Positions 7,508 through 15,463 of a stretch of 34,948 nt of DNA are shown piece after piece. Under the pieces are notes generated by a model. The model made no database searches and was not told where the DNA came from. It saw only the letters and a program-made list of their open reading frames with translations. The translations under genes were made by a program, and so were the position numbers. The stretch comes from Oxalobacteraceae bacterium (GTDB lineage: Bacteria; Pseudomonadota; Gammaproteobacteria; Burkholderiales; Burkholderiaceae_D). The DNA is taken from the NCBI GenBank assembly GCA_900299005.1, contig OMID01000027.1, positions 1 through 34,948 on the forward strand, given 5' to 3'. Position 1 is the first letter of the stretch, and every line of letters begins with the position of its first letter.

Positions 7508-8460
7508 CCCGTGGACTCCTTTCCTGAATAATGTACTTCTTGCCACGTACTCAGTACGTGCTCCAAGCCCTCAATAGGAATCGGCAAGCCATCTTTCGCG
7601 GCCACTTTGTCGACACAGGCCTCGGGAATTCCGGCCGGCGTATACCCACCGGGGCGCCACTCCATGTTGGCTCCTGCCTCCGTACCTGCAGAGAAACGAA
7701 GGTTGAGTTTTTTGGGATTCTCAATAAAAACAGCAAAGAGATCTTCGTGCAGGCGAATTTTTGTATCTTTGGTCGGATTTTCTTCATCCGACATCTTGCT
7801 CCAAAAACCCGCCGGGATTCCCATCCTGCGCTCAATTGTTCCGATCAATGCCAGCTTGCGCTCCCGCGAACCCTCGGGATGGCGACTCACGCAGGGGTCG
7901 CCACTGACTTCTTTCAGCATTTCACGCGCCCACTTTGCCGGCAACACGAATAAACCATCAGATCGACCATGAAACTCAGATTTGTTGTACCCAGCGGTGT
8001 ATTTTCTAAGGGAAGTCGTCGTAATAAAACTGACTGCGCCTTCATCAAACATCGCGAGATGTTCCTTCATGAATTCAGTATCCAGATAGCTTGCCGGATC
8101 TGGTCGATTCAATTTAGCCGTCTCGAATTCCTTCCATTGTGTTGCGGTCCCATTAGGCAAGCCCAGATCAGTCACTTCATTGAACTTCGCCACGGGGTCC
8201 AGATGCTGGGCGAAGCGTGTTTTGGGATTGGGTGTTCCATAGTCCCGCAGACTGGGAGGCGAGGCAACTGCCGTCAGCCTTGCAGATTGGGTGGTGGCTT
8301 CCGCCATCGAGCTACTCTTTTCACCCGTTTGCATAGCTGCTGATTGCAGCATTCCCGTATTCTTTGCGACAGAAAATTCTTTTTCCTTACCAAGAAGTTC
8401 AACGGAAGCAGACGTGACTTCGGTCGGTGTAAATGTCTTTGCCACAGAAATGGGTTTCAT
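7504..8460 (-). CDS. Candidate secreted effector/toxin, middle gene of a coupled three-gene operon
   Basis: A 318-aa protein that I cannot assign to a named family. The first 70 or so residues are Ser/Thr/Ala-rich and lack a Sec signal, as in T3SS substrates. The remainder appears to be one globular domain with Trp-, Phe- and Gly-containing motifs (GRSDGLFVLPAKW near 165-177, GIPAGFW near 214-220) and a late GANMEW/PGGYTPAGIPEA block (about 263-281) that resembles conserved C-terminal blocks of polymorphic toxins. The ATG at 8460 overlaps the chaperone stop as ATGA and has GGAGGT upstream, so it is preferred over the ATG at 8472. The stop overlaps the next gene in the same way. Enzymatic activity is unknown. 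Confidence 0.55.
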   Translation of the reverse strand: MKPISVAKTFTPTEVTSASVELLGKEKEFSVAKNTGMLQSAAMQTGEKSSSMAEATTQSARLTAVASPPSLRDYGTPNPKTRFAQHLDPVAKFNEVTDLGLPNGTATQWKEFETAKLNRPDPASYLDTEFMKEHLAMFDEGAVSFITTTSLRKYTAGYNKSEFHGRSDGLFVLPAKWAREMLKEVSGDPCVSRHPEGSRERKLALIGTIERRMGIPAGFWSKMSDEENPTKDTKIRLHEDLFAVFIENPKKLNLRFSAGTEAGANMEWRPGGYTPAGIPEACVDKVAAKDGLPIPIEGLEHVLSTWQEVHYSGKESTG

Positions 8461-8960
8461 GCAGACCTCCATGAATGCGCATCACCAGACTGTGTCAGTT
8501 GATGAGGAAATACTTGAAACCCGAGGCTTCCCGAATCCCCGAACACCATAGCGTCCAACAATTCCTTCATCTCCGTTCCGATGTGTATAAAGTTCGCGAT
8601 AATATTGCCGAAGCTGATGGCATCGATGGTGTCGATATCACGCGAAAACAGAAGCCCCAACGCTCGGGCTCGTTTATCAAAGTAGATTTGCGCCCCTGAA
8701 GTGAATTCCACATTTAAGTTAATCGCCAACACCTCTTCGTACTGTCGTGCACTAAGTGGTATGGGAACATTCAGTAATTCGGACAACAAGATCAACTGAC
8801 GTTTTCCCTTCCCGCAGGAGACCACCAAATTGATGCCCTGCTCGGTCACAAGATAGCAATTCCCTGTCATATCCAGTTGCAGATTTCCCTCGCCTCCCGG
8901 TAAATTTTTTAACCACTGGTTAACCCTACGTTGCACACTGTCCAGCTCACTATCTTCCAT
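8457..8960 (-). CDS. Putative type III secretion chaperone, CesT/Tir chaperone family
   Basis: A 167-aa cytosolic protein. After an N-terminal helix comes a strand-rich core with LQLDMTGNCYLVTEQGINLVV, then the diagnostic-looking stretch AINLNVEFTSGAQIYFDKRARALGLLFSRDIDTID, then a long C-terminal helix. In the CesT family the same order is seen: a strand giving L-N-x-x-x-x-x-x-G-a-x-l followed by l-x-l-x-x-x-l-p-l-d and a helix. It is the first gene of a three-gene operon and is coupled to the candidate effector by ATGA, matching the usual chaperone-effector arrangement. AGGAAAGG precedes the ATG at 8960. No secretion apparatus gene is in the window. Confidence that this is a CesT-type chaperone is moderate to good. 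Confidence 0.7.
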   Translation of the reverse strand: MEDSELDSVQRRVNQWLKNLPGGEGNLQLDMTGNCYLVTEQGINLVVSCGKGKRQLILLSELLNVPIPLSARQYEEVLAINLNVEFTSGAQIYFDKRARALGLLFSRDIDTIDAISFGNIIANFIHIGTEMKELLDAMVFGDSGSLGFQVFPHQLTQSGDAHSWRSA

Positions 8961-9305
8961 GTGATCTGCCTTTCCTCTTTTTCATGAATGGGGTTCGACT
9001 GGGAGGTGCCGATTGATGACGCCCAGCTTGCTCGGCGACTACCCGGATCAACTACGATGTTGGGTGTCTAATCTGATGAAAATTGCGTTACCCAGCTCGA
9101 ATTGAAATGCGTGCCAGATGGACCAGCGACTGCGTATGAAATTGACCACAGCGCGCAGCAACAAGCGCTGTCAAGAGAAGCGGTCAGCTCCCTCCTGAGG
9201 CGCGAGAGGCGGCGGAGTTGCGGGGGACGCAGGAAATGAGGAAGATGCGTGAGATGCGTGAGACGTACCAGCCAGTCGGGTGCCGGCACGTCCCGCTGTT
9301 GGTGC
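8961..9305. promoter_or_regulatory. Gene-free region upstream of the chaperone-effector operon
   Basis: About 345 bp between the chaperone start and the end of the small HTH gene, both on the minus strand. It should contain the promoter of the three-gene operon. Visible elements are a GGGTGTC heptamer at 9062-9068 (also found ahead of the first islet) and a 9-bp tandem duplication AGATGCGTG at 9243-9260 within a purine-rich stretch. Open frames here are low-complexity and overlap the HTH gene, so I do not call them. Confidence 0.4.
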
Positions 9306-9605
9306 TTATCGGCCGGGATTAGCCTTCGGCTTGAAGTGCTTGTCACTGATTCTGAATTTACCGCGCCGGTCGCCCATGAGTTGACGTAACTCGGCGATCG
9401 ACATTGCACTGACCTCGTGCATCCGTATCAGCAGAGACGCTGTCACGGGCAACCGACGATGTCGTATCTTGCTGATGACGGGGGGCGATACTTCGAGTGC
9501 GCGGGAGAGCGCGGCATCATTCTTCAGATTCAGCTTTCCGATCAGCGAAGCCAGGAGATGATCCGGATCATAGCGCTGCATCATCTGCACTTTCTCTTGT
9601 TCCAT
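9306..9605 (-). CDS. Small orphan HTH protein, paralogue of the gene at 19408-19740
   Basis: A 99-aa protein with a lambda-repressor/XRE-like helix bundle: residues about 28-60 (AALSRALEVSPPVISKIRHRRLP) hold the helix-turn-helix, followed by LLIRMHEVS and the signature LMGDRRGKFR. It shares this layout and many identical residues with the protein at 19408-19740, so both belong to one family of short stand-alone DNA-binding proteins. There is no sensor or catalytic domain. The ATG at 9605 follows GAGGAAC, preferred to the ATG at 9638. Its target and role are unknown; it lies just upstream of the secretion-cargo operon and might regulate it, but position is the only evidence. Confidence 0.75.
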   Translation of the reverse strand: MEQEKVQMMQRYDPDHLLASLIGKLNLKNDAALSRALEVSPPVISKIRHRRLPVTASLLIRMHEVSAMSIAELRQLMGDRRGKFRISDKHFKPKANPGR

Positions 9606-9719
9606 AAGTTCCTCATGCGAGTGTTGAAGTCGCCGCAATTCTGATCTCGTGCCCAGGGTTTATCTTGAGGCCCAACAACGCTGATGGCACGCTGCAAAAT
9701 TTCTGCGATTGACCCTGTG

Positions 9720-10199
9720 TCAGCGCAAAGTGCCGCTGATGGGCAAGGCGGTTTTGTACTTCACCTGCTTGAGTGCGAAGCTTGATTTGATGTTCTTGAT
9801 TCCTGGTATTCGTGTGAGGTTCTCCAGAATGAAACGCTCCAGTGCCTGCAAGTCTGGCACGACAATCCGCAGGAGGTAATCTTCATCGCCGGTCATCAGA
9901 TAGACCTCCATCACCTCGTCAAAATGACTGACAGCTTTTTCAAAGCGCTCCAAGGCTGCCGCCTCCTGCTTTTCAAGCGATACCCGCACGAATACATTCA
10001 CCTTCAATCCCAGCGCGTGCGGTTCCACCAGTGCGACATACTTCGATATCACCCCATCGCTCTCCAGCTTCTTCACCCGCGAGAGGGTCGGCGAGGGCGA
10101 GAGGCTGACCCGGGAGGCAAGTTCGACATTGGTCAGGCTGGCGTCCTGCTGCAGCCACCTCAGCAGCTTAAGATCTGTTGTATCGAGGTTTTCAAACAC
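9720..10199 (-). CDS. Lrp/AsnC family transcriptional regulator
   Basis: A 159-aa cytosolic regulator with an N-terminal winged HTH (LTNVELASRVSLSPSPTLSRVKKLESDGVI, about residues 22-51) and a C-terminal RAM/AsnC ligand domain (about 65-145, including VMEVYLMTGDEDYLLRIVVPD, where amino acids bind in this family). It is divergent from the E1 2-oxoacid dehydrogenase gene with 130 bp between the starts. Lrp-type MdeR sits beside mdeB in Pseudomonas putida, so this regulator probably senses an amino acid and controls the E1 gene. Length is normal for the family. The direct effector cannot be read from the sequence. Confidence 0.92.
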   Translation of the reverse strand: MFENLDTTDLKLLRWLQQDASLTNVELASRVSLSPSPTLSRVKKLESDGVISKYVALVEPHALGLKVNVFVRVSLEKQEAAALERFEKAVSHFDEVMEVYLMTGDEDYLLRIVVPDLQALERFILENLTRIPGIKNIKSSFALKQVKYKTALPISGTLR

Positions 10200-10329
10200 A
10201 AAAGTTCTCCAAAAAATCTATTTAAAGCATTTTATGCCGTAAACACTGACGATGGCGAAGTTTTTCGGCAGCACCTGCTGCGCTGAATATCGTAACGTTA
10301 TGGCATGAAAACCCTGCCAAAAACACCCT
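10200..10329. promoter_or_regulatory. Divergent promoter region between the Lrp regulator and the E1 gene
   Basis: 130 bp containing two inverted repeats that could be operators: GCAGCA-CC-TGCTGC at 10268-10281 and the 8-bp palindrome TAACGTTA at 10293-10300. Their position between divergent genes, one of which is a regulator, is suggestive. Neither closely matches the E. coli Lrp consensus. Confidence 0.45.
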
Positions 10330-13026
10330 ATGGATATGAGCACGCCTGACCATCTGGTACGCCCCCTGGATGTCGATGAACAAGAAACCGCCGAATGGAT
10401 CGCAGCGCTGGCATCGGTGCTGGAGACCTCAGGCCCCGAGCGCGCGCGCTTTTTGCTCTCGCAACTGGCGTCAGCCGCCCGCGAGAGAGGCCTCAACTGG
10501 CGCGATGCGCGCATTACGCCCTACGTCAATACCATCCTCGCGACAGAAGAGCCCCCCTACCCCGGCGGCTCGGATGCAGTGGATAAGGAAGAGCGCATCG
10601 CCAGCATCCTGCGATGGAATGCACTGGCCATGGTGGTGCGAGCCAACCGCGCGCATGGTGAACTAGGCGGACATATCGCTAGCTATGCATCGGCTGCTGA
10701 TCTGTTTGAAGTCGGGTTTAATCACTTCTTTCGTGCTCGCAGCGACGATTTTGCCGGTGATCTGGTGTACTTCCAGCCGCACTCAGCGCCGGGAATCTAC
10801 GCGCGCGCATTTCTGGAGGGTCGCCTGACAGAGCATGACCTTGCGCACTACCGTCAGGAGATCACCGCGAAGTCACTTGGCCACCAGGGATTGTCGTCGT
10901 ATCCCCATCCGTGGCTGATGCCTGATTTCTGGCAGTTTCCGACCGGTTCCATGGGTATTGGCCCGATCAGTGCGATCTACCAGGCGCGCTTCATGCGCTA
11001 CCTCGAGCATCGCGGACTCATGCAGCCGCAGCCACGCAAGGTCTGGGGGGTATTCGGTGATGGCGAAATGGATGAACCCGAATCGCTGGCCGCATTGTCG
11101 CTCGCCTCGCGAGAGAAACTCGACAATCTGGTCTTTGTCATCAATTGCAATCTGCAGCGCCTCGATGGTCCGGTACGGGGCAACGGACATATCGTGGATG
11201 AACTCGAAACGATCTTCGGTGGTGCGGGCTGGAATGTCATCAAACTCCTCTGGGGCTCGGACTGGGACCCGCTGTTCGCGCGCGATGCCAGCGGCGAGCT
11301 CGTCGACGCGCTCAATCGTACGGTGGATGGTCAGCTACAGACGTTCGCCGCGCACGATGGCGCGTTCAATCGCGAACATTTTTTCGGACAAAATCCCGCA
11401 CTGCAGGCCATCGGTGCCACGCTGACCGATGAAGAAATCGACCGTCTGAAGCGAGGTGGCCATGACCTGAAAAAGATCTTTGCGGCGTATCACGCGGCAC
11501 ATCATCATCGTGGCAGACCGACCGTCATTCTTGCACAAACAAAAAAAGGGTTTGGCATGGGTGCTGCCGGTCAGGGAAAAATGACCACGCACCAGCAGAA
11601 AAAACTGGAGCGGCAAGATCTCATCGAATTTCGCAATCGCTTCAAATTGCCACTGACGGATGAACAGGTTGATCAGCTGGAGTTCTACAAACCTGCTCCT
11701 GACAGTCCCGAAATGCGTCACTTGCTTGAGCGCCGCTCGGCACTTGGTGGTTACCTGCCGCAGCGGGTCACCGCCGGCAGCTCGCTGCCTGTTCCTCCGC
11801 TGAGCTCGCACGCGCAATTTGCGCTCGAGGCAGACGGCAAGGAAATGTCGACCACGATGGCGCTCGTGCGCATGATGGGCAACCTGCTCAAAGACAGCCA
11901 GCTGGGCAAACATGTCGTGCCGATCGTCGCCGATGAGGCGCGCACCTTCGGCATGGCAAATCTGTTCCGGCAAGTCGGCATCTATTCCGCACAAGGACAG
12001 CTCTATGAGCCGGAAGATATTGGCTCCATCCTTGCCTACCGCGAAGCCAAGGATGGTCAGATTCTCGAGGAGGGCATCAGCGAAGCCGGCGCCATCTCGT
12101 CATGGACGGCCGCCGCCACCAGTTATGCCGTTCATGGCCTGCCGATGCTGCCCTTCTACATCTACTACTCGATGTTCGGTTTCCAGCGCATCGGTGACCT
12201 GATCTGGGCTGCCGCTGACCAGCGCGCGCGCGGCTTTCTGATCGGCGCGACCTCGGGTCGCACGACGCTGGGCGGCGAGGGTCTGCAGCATCAGGATGGC
12301 AGCAGTCATCTGGTGGCGGCGACTGTTCCCAACTGCGTATCGTACGACCCTGCCTACGCGTATGAACTGGCAGTGATCATCGACGAAGGCATGCAGCGCA
12401 TGCTGGCACGTAATGATGATGTGTTCTATTACGTCACGGTCACCAACGAGAACGAAGCCCAGCCGAGCATGCCAGAAGCCACTGAGCGTGTGCGCGAGGG
12501 CATCCTGCGCGGCATGTACTGCGTATCGCCCTGCCAGCAACCGCAAGTCCGTCTGCTGGGCTCGGGACCCTTGCTAAAAGAAGCGATGGCGGCAGCCGAT
12601 CTGCTGGAGGGTATTTTCTGCGTGCGCACCGAGGTCTGGAGCGTCACCAGCTTCTCGGAGCTTGCCCGCGACGGCATTGCCAGCGAGCGCGCACGGCGCC
12701 TCCAGCAGAGCGGCGGCGAGGCCTGGGTCACGAGCCAGCTGGCAGATTGCACGGCACCGGTGATCGCAGTATCAGATTATGTCCGTGCCGTGCCAGAGAG
12801 CATTCGGGCTTACGTACCCGCGCGTTACGTTACGCTGGGTACTGATGGTTTCGGTCGAAGTGATACGCGCGCCAGTCTGCGCGATTTCTTTGAGGTCGAT
12901 GCAAAATGGATCGCGTACACCGCATTGTGCGAGGTGTATGCCAGTAGCAAAACGGCAGCCGAGATGCGGGCCATCGCCGCGCGGCTTGATCTGGATGTCG
13001 ACAAGCCCCTGGCATTGACCATCTGA
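10330..13026 (+). CDS. mdeB: Homodimeric-type 2-oxoacid dehydrogenase E1 (MdeB/AceE family)
   Basis: Thiamine diphosphate enzyme that decarboxylates a 2-oxoacid. The 898-aa protein matches the homodimeric AceE fold throughout: GGHIASYASAADLFEVGFNHFFR near the N-terminus, the ThDP/Mg motif GDGEMDEPES near residue 243 ending with INCNLQRLDGPVRGN, the catalytic-loop His in TTHQQKKL, Glu in EGISEAGA, and GLQHQDGSSH near 650. GISEAGA rather than E. coli GINELGA, the absence of neighbouring E2/E3 genes, and a divergent Lrp-type regulator fit the MdeB branch, whose P. putida member acts on 2-oxobutyrate after methionine breakdown. The methionine gamma-lyase gene mdeA is not here. A bona fide pyruvate dehydrogenase E1 is the alternative. 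The ATG at 10330 has a weak ribosome site; a second ATG lies two codons later. Confidence 0.85.
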   Translation: MDMSTPDHLVRPLDVDEQETAEWIAALASVLETSGPERARFLLSQLASAARERGLNWRDARITPYVNTILATEEPPYPGGSDAVDKEERIASILRWNALAMVVRANRAHGELGGHIASYASAADLFEVGFNHFFRARSDDFAGDLVYFQPHSAPGIYARAFLEGRLTEHDLAHYRQEITAKSLGHQGLSSYPHPWLMPDFWQFPTGSMGIGPISAIYQARFMRYLEHRGLMQPQPRKVWGVFGDGEMDEPESLAALSLASREKLDNLVFVINCNLQRLDGPVRGNGHIVDELETIFGGAGWNVIKLLWGSDWDPLFARDASGELVDALNRTVDGQLQTFAAHDGAFNREHFFGQNPALQAIGATLTDEEIDRLKRGGHDLKKIFAAYHAAHHHRGRPTVILAQTKKGFGMGAAGQGKMTTHQQKKLERQDLIEFRNRFKLPLTDEQVDQLEFYKPAPDSPEMRHLLERRSALGGYLPQRVTAGSSLPVPPLSSHAQFALEADGKEMSTTMALVRMMGNLLKDSQLGKHVVPIVADEARTFGMANLFRQVGIYSAQGQLYEPEDIGSILAYREAKDGQILEEGISEAGAISSWTAAATSYAVHGLPMLPFYIYYSMFGFQRIGDLIWAAADQRARGFLIGATSGRTTLGGEGLQHQDGSSHLVAATVPNCVSYDPAYAYELAVIIDEGMQRMLARNDDVFYYVTVTNENEAQPSMPEATERVREGILRGMYCVSPCQQPQVRLLGSGPLLKEAMAAADLLEGIFCVRTEVWSVTSFSELARDGIASERARRLQQSGGEAWVTSQLADCTAPVIAVSDYVRAVPESIRAYVPARYVTLGTDGFGRSDTRASLRDFFEVDAKWIAYTALCEVYASSKTAAEMRAIAARLDLDVDKPLALTI

Positions 13027-13050
13027 CACGGATCTCACCGCAGACTACCG

Positions 13051-13087
13051 CCAGCGGTCGGTCGAATTCCCCTCGACCCACCGCTGG
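13051..13087 (+). terminator. Long hairpin downstream of the E1 gene, likely transcription end
   Basis: A 15-bp stem with one C-C mismatch (left arm 13051-13065, right arm 13073-13087) closes on a 7-nt loop. It begins 24 bp after the E1 stop codon. There is no clean T-tract after it, so it may stop transcription poorly or mainly protect the mRNA 3' end. Confidence 0.6.
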
Positions 13088-13214
13088 TTGGCTTGAATGG
13101 CCTTGCACAACGGCGCGCCAGCATCGCCGTGCAACGCGGGAGCCTGCCGAACCAAAGGCTCGCCGCTATTTCCTAAACGAGCAAGCTTGCAGTGTTTAAT
13201 TATTCAGCGCTGAC

Positions 13215-14552
13215 CTAGTCGCCGAACACCCGCTCCATCTCGCGACGAAACCTGACTGCCGGTGCGTCCGCATCGAAGGCCACATCGCTCCAACCAACCG
13301 CCGCGCCAGCCTTCACGGGCTTGACCAGCTTCACACCGTGGGCTAGTCCGAGTGGCAAGCCTCCCAGGGCCAGCGATTCTTTCGCGGGCAGCAGCTTGCC
13401 GTAGACGGTAAAGCCGCCCTCGCCGTCGAGCATCTCGCCCGCCGCAAGGTCGCGCTTGGCGGTCGCCACGACATCGCCATTCCAGCACACCGGCGCACCC
13501 GTCGATTCAGCGCGCACGCCAGCCGAGGCTACGCTGATGCCCAGCTCAAGGCCAATCAGATGGTAGGGCTTGTACATCGATGAATACTGGCCACTGGGGT
13601 CGGTCAGCAGGCCATATTCCTTGAAGCAGCGCGCTACGTAGTCGCTGTCGGCCGCAAAGGTCACATACACGCCCCAACGCAGATCGCGAAATACCGGACG
13701 AGTGTCGCGCTCGACACTGGAAATGACTTCCACTTGTCCACGCACATCCAGGATGCCGCCATCTGACCTCGGCTTGAGAATGCGCGCAAGATCGTCCACA
13801 CCCACTGCCGGAAAGCGCAGTCCGCTCGGTGCAGCAAGTCCGGTCGCATTCGCCACCGACGCCATTTCAATCGCGCTCTTGGTGCCATCGAGGAAGCTGT
13901 TGAACATCTGCGCATTCATGCCACCGCGCTGCGCCTCCTCGGGCGTTAGGCCATAGTGCTGCCAGACAGTCTCGGGAGTGGATGCGTGATAGCTAGGAAG
14001 GTATTTTGTGCCCTTGCCGGCGGCCACTACCGAGAAGCCGGCAGCGCGGGCCCAGTCGACCATCTCGCAGATCAACGCGGGTTGATCGCCATACGCGAGC
14101 GTGTAGACAATGCCAGCTTCGTCGGCGCGACGTTTCAGCAGTGGCCCGGCGAGCGCATCTGCCTCGACATTCACCATCACGATATGCTTCTTGTGCTCAC
14201 AGCAGGCAAGCACATGCGCAATGCCGATGGCCGGATTACCGGTCGCGTCAATGATGATGTCGACATGGGGCGAGGTGATCAGTGCCATGCCGTTGTCGAT
14301 GATCGCCGTGTTGCCCTGCTTTGCCGCCTGCTCCAGCGAGGTAGCGGAAAAAGCCTCCTCCTTCCAGCCCACATTGCGCAGCGCTGCCTTCGCGCGATCG
14401 GGCGAGAGATCGGCAATGCCGACCATATGAACGCCGGGCGTGCGCGGCACTTGCGAGAGGTACATCGAACCGAACTTGCCCGCCCCTATCATGCCCACGC
14501 GCAAAGGCTGGCCGGCGGCAGCCCGTTGCTGCAGTTTTGCGTAGAGATTCAT
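13215..14552 (-). CDS. SAF-domain NAD(P)-dependent oxidoreductase (predicted homoserine dehydrogenase-like)
   Basis: A 445-aa cytosolic protein with a Rossmann NAD(P) motif VGMIGAGKFG (residues 19-28), a central catalytic region of the homoserine-dehydrogenase type and a C-terminal SAF domain (about 350-430, with GDVVATAKRDLAAGEMLDGEGG). This matches the COG4091-type oxidoreductases often mislabelled FlgA-like because of the SAF fold. The ATG at 14552 has GAGG upstream and lies 7 bp after the PhyH dioxygenase stop, so the two form an operon. The substrate is unknown; pairing with a hydroxylase suggests it oxidises or reduces the hydroxylated product. It is the last gene of the minus-strand catabolic run. 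Confidence 0.85.
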   Translation of the reverse strand: MNLYAKLQQRAAAGQPLRVGMIGAGKFGSMYLSQVPRTPGVHMVGIADLSPDRAKAALRNVGWKEEAFSATSLEQAAKQGNTAIIDNGMALITSPHVDIIIDATGNPAIGIAHVLACCEHKKHIVMVNVEADALAGPLLKRRADEAGIVYTLAYGDQPALICEMVDWARAAGFSVVAAGKGTKYLPSYHASTPETVWQHYGLTPEEAQRGGMNAQMFNSFLDGTKSAIEMASVANATGLAAPSGLRFPAVGVDDLARILKPRSDGGILDVRGQVEVISSVERDTRPVFRDLRWGVYVTFAADSDYVARCFKEYGLLTDPSGQYSSMYKPYHLIGLELGISVASAGVRAESTGAPVCWNGDVVATAKRDLAAGEMLDGEGGFTVYGKLLPAKESLALGGLPLGLAHGVKLVKPVKAGAAVGWSDVAFDADAPAVRFRREMERVFGD

Positions 14553-14559
14553 GCCGGCC

Positions 14560-15411
14560 TCAGGCTGCTTGTCCGTCGGGGATGCCGTACAGCTCGGAGG
14601 CAGGCGTGCCATCTTTCCAGGGCAGATCAACCGGGTAATCCTTGACCAGGCAATCGTCTGGCAAGCATTCGATGGGCGTGAAATCGCGGTGCGTGATATA
14701 GCCTGGGCGCTTGAAGCGGCGAACATGGTTCGATACCGTGCACAGGCTCAGGTAAACCGCAACGCGATTCCATGGCGAGAGGTTCGGCGAGGAGGCATGC
14801 ACAAGGCAACCGTGGAACATGATCATCGAACCCGCCGGCCCTTTGGGCGCAACGATGCCCCCCTTGTCGACCAGTGTGCGGATGTTGTCGTTGCTGATGG
14901 TCCAGAGCGGATAGCTGGTAGTGGAGGTGTCATGCCCTGCTTCCAGCGCGCCCATCTTGTGGCTGCCCGGAATGAACATCAGAGGACCGTTGAACTCATT
15001 CACGTCATCCAGAAAAATCGCCACGTTCATCGCGCGGGCCTCGGGCATCGCATCATCATTGAGCCAGGTGCCGTAATCCTGATGCCATTGCCAGACATCG
15101 CCATCAAAAGCCATCTTGCCATTGATCTTGAACTGGTGCATGTAGAGCTTTTCGCCGAACAGCTGCTCGACTGGCTCGACCATGCGCGGATGACGCGCCA
15201 GCCGCGCGAAGGGTTCGCTGTACATGTGCGCCGCAAAATTCGTGCGAACGGAAGTCTTGCCTTTCTCGCGAACATTCTCGGGCCGGTCCTGTGCATACAG
15301 GTGAGGCACTTCATCGGTGAGCTTTTTGATCTCTTCCGGGGTGAAATGCGATGGGAAGAAAAGATAGCCGTCGCGATCGAACTGCGCGAGCTGCTGCTGG
15401 GTGAGTTTCAT
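14560..15411 (-). CDS. Phytanoyl-CoA dioxygenase (PhyH) family Fe(II)/2-oxoglutarate oxygenase
   Basis: A 283-aa non-haem iron hydroxylase using 2-oxoglutarate and O2. The iron ligands are visible as HQD (His110, Asp112) in WQWHQDYGTW and His205 in CLVHASSPN, with Arg216 as the likely 2-oxoglutarate anchor. NGPLMFIPGSHK (about 141-152) is also shared with ectoine hydroxylase, but no ectoine genes are near, so I do not call EctD. It follows the GntR gene by 52 bp and precedes the SAF oxidoreductase by 7 bp on the same strand; AGGAG precedes the ATG at 15411. The substrate is probably a small acid or CoA ester of the nearby catabolic route, which is inference from context. Confidence 0.88.
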   Translation of the reverse strand: MKLTQQQLAQFDRDGYLFFPSHFTPEEIKKLTDEVPHLYAQDRPENVREKGKTSVRTNFAAHMYSEPFARLARHPRMVEPVEQLFGEKLYMHQFKINGKMAFDGDVWQWHQDYGTWLNDDAMPEARAMNVAIFLDDVNEFNGPLMFIPGSHKMGALEAGHDTSTTSYPLWTISNDNIRTLVDKGGIVAPKGPAGSMIMFHGCLVHASSPNLSPWNRVAVYLSLCTVSNHVRRFKRPGYITHRDFTPIECLPDDCLVKDYPVDLPWKDGTPASELYGIPDGQAA

Positions 15412-15463
15412 GCATTTCTCCTGTCTGAGTGCTTGTTTTTATTTCCGTCGATGTTTCAGGGAA

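Noticed and set aside
9068-9409. Minus-strand frame of 113 codons upstream of the chaperone operon
   Set aside because: It overlaps the well-supported HTH gene in another frame and has a low-complexity, Arg/Leu/His-rich translation.
4587-9605. Complete type III secretion system or a prophage
   Set aside because: Only chaperone-like and cargo-like genes are present; no apparatus, needle, capsid, tail or integrase gene is visible.
10873-12752. Long open frames antisense to or shifted within the E1 gene
   Set aside because: They are shadows of a high-GC coding sequence; the translations are Arg/Ser/His-rich and lack any family pattern.
14560-15411. Calling the PhyH gene ectoine hydroxylase ectD
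   Set aside because: Shared iron and 2-oxoglutarate motifs are general to the family, and no ectABC genes are nearby.
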